From assembly GCA_015657535.1 (NCBI GenBank), contig JADHZB010001149.1:1-20011 (forward strand): DNA of 20,011 nucleotides, written 5' to 3'. Numbering within the stretch: the first letter of the stretch is position 1; each line of letters starts with the position of its first letter. The DNA comes from Nephromyces sp. MM_2019 (taxonomy: Eukaryota; Apicomplexa; Aconoidasida; Nephromycida). Positions 19,540 to 20,011 of the stretch are shown here, one piece after another. Below the pieces are notes generated by a model. The model saw only the letters and a program-made list of their open reading frames with translations, did not search any database and was not told where the DNA came from. A program made the translations under genes and the position numbers.

Positions 19540-19690
19540 GTGTGTGTGTGTGTGTGTTCGTGTGTGTGTGTGTGTTCGTGTGTGTGTGTGTGTTCGTGTG
19601 TGTGTGTGTTCATGTGTGTGTGTGTTCGTGTGTGTGTGTGTTCATGTGTGTGTGTGTTCGTGTGTGTGTGTGTTCGTGTGTGTGTGTGTA
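19540..19690 (+). repeat. (GT)n minisatellite with TTCGT/TTCAT interruptions
   Basis: Starts exactly at the donor after ENPW. Units are GT runs of about 10-14 bases followed by TTCGT or TTCAT, roughly ten copies. Ends GTAG, a usable acceptor at 19691. Confidence 0.9.
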
Positions 19691-19807
19691 GGCCTGTCTA
19701 AGATTGTGTGTTGTAGAGTGTCACGTTTAGTGTAGCTGTGTGTGTAGACCTGTGTAAGATTGTGTATGCATACTTCATAGAGTGTATGTACACCCCCTAT
19801 TCTATGC

Positions 19808-19928
19808 TTAGGAAGCGTTATTGGTGCTGTACAACCCCCGCTGCTTGAGGGCTTCTACTTCATCATAGTGCTCCCTCTGCTTAGCACGCTGGAATTGCAG
19901 TAGAATCCGCTTAGACTGCAGATCCTTT
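19808..19928 (-). CDS. Gene F: last exon of an unidentified gene, partial
   Basis: Minus-strand frame from 19928 to TAA at 19810-19808, without a start codon. It reads KDLQSKRILLQFQRAKQ, then REHYDEVEALKQRGLY and STNNAS. Charged and helical, with balanced composition unlike the surrounding TG-rich DNA. The acceptor AATAATAG just upstream is weak in pyrimidines; CTGCAG eight bases later is an alternative in the same frame. The gene would enter from beyond the right edge and converge on gene E, with about 106 bases between the two inferred stops. No family recognised. Confidence 0.58.
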
Positions 19929-20011
19929 CTATTATTTGTTAAGCATCTCGGCCTCACAGGCACACACTCGCTTTTGAGTTACCTTAAATACGCCCTTTAT
20001 TCAGTGTTTAA
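19929..20011. other. Presumed intron of gene F
   Basis: Contains TTTTGAGTTACCTT, which also occurs near 19182 inside the gene E intron. The reverse-strand frame continues open for about 30 more bases (ECVPVRPR), so the exon border is not fixed. Confidence 0.35.

Noticed and set aside
1..20011. tRNA, rRNA, telomeric repeat, transposase or reverse transcriptase
   Set aside because: Scanned by eye on both strands; no cloverleaf, rRNA core, telomere-type array or recognisable catalytic motif seen.

Overview
The window is eukaryotic nuclear DNA. It has many spliceosomal introns with GT...AG ends. There are no operons or ribosome-binding sites, and no bacterial, viral or transposase genes that I can recognise. 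It is dominated by TG/CA-rich simple sequence, and almost all of that lies in introns and short intergenic gaps. Most long open frames are therefore artefacts (runs of CVCVCV, THTHTH, HTHTYS). The real genes are short exons, often under 100 bases, found by matching splice sites, phase and protein-like sequence. Compact gene spacing, very small introns beside repeat-swollen ones, and the standard stop codons suggest a unicellular protist. An apicomplexan or other alveolate is possible, but no sequence I can see proves it.

I reconstruct six genes. Gene A (minus, 928 to beyond base 1) looks like a small mitochondrial membrane protein. Gene B (minus, about 2855 to 1499) is a tentative small protein. 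Gene C (plus, 3470-4349) is a tentative basic protein of about 127 residues. Gene D (minus, 8182-4500) is the best-supported model: six exons join in phase into a 260-residue member of a conserved eukaryotic helix-hairpin-helix family carrying KGVGPATASA. Gene E (plus, from about 8296 to at least 19539) has over 20 exons and encodes a helical, probably HEAT-like scaffold of roughly 1,200 residues. Gene F (minus, 19928-19808) is the last exon of a gene that enters from the right.

Neighbours are packed head-to-head (B/C, and D/E, where the two first coding exons are 113 bases apart) or tail-to-tail (C/D, E/F). D and E probably share a bidirectional promoter. No functional link between the six genes can be shown from sequence.

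The most unusual signals are non-coding. First, a 12-base palindrome, GTGTAYGTACAC, and close variants recur at least 14 times, several exactly at or a few bases after a 5' splice site. Second, many long introns are TG-rich in the 5' part and CA-rich in the 3' part of the sense strand, so they could fold into a long stem. Third, a 41-base tandem repeat carries a candidate splice site at each unit, one in each reading phase. All splice models are inference from one sequence; no transcript or homology search was available.
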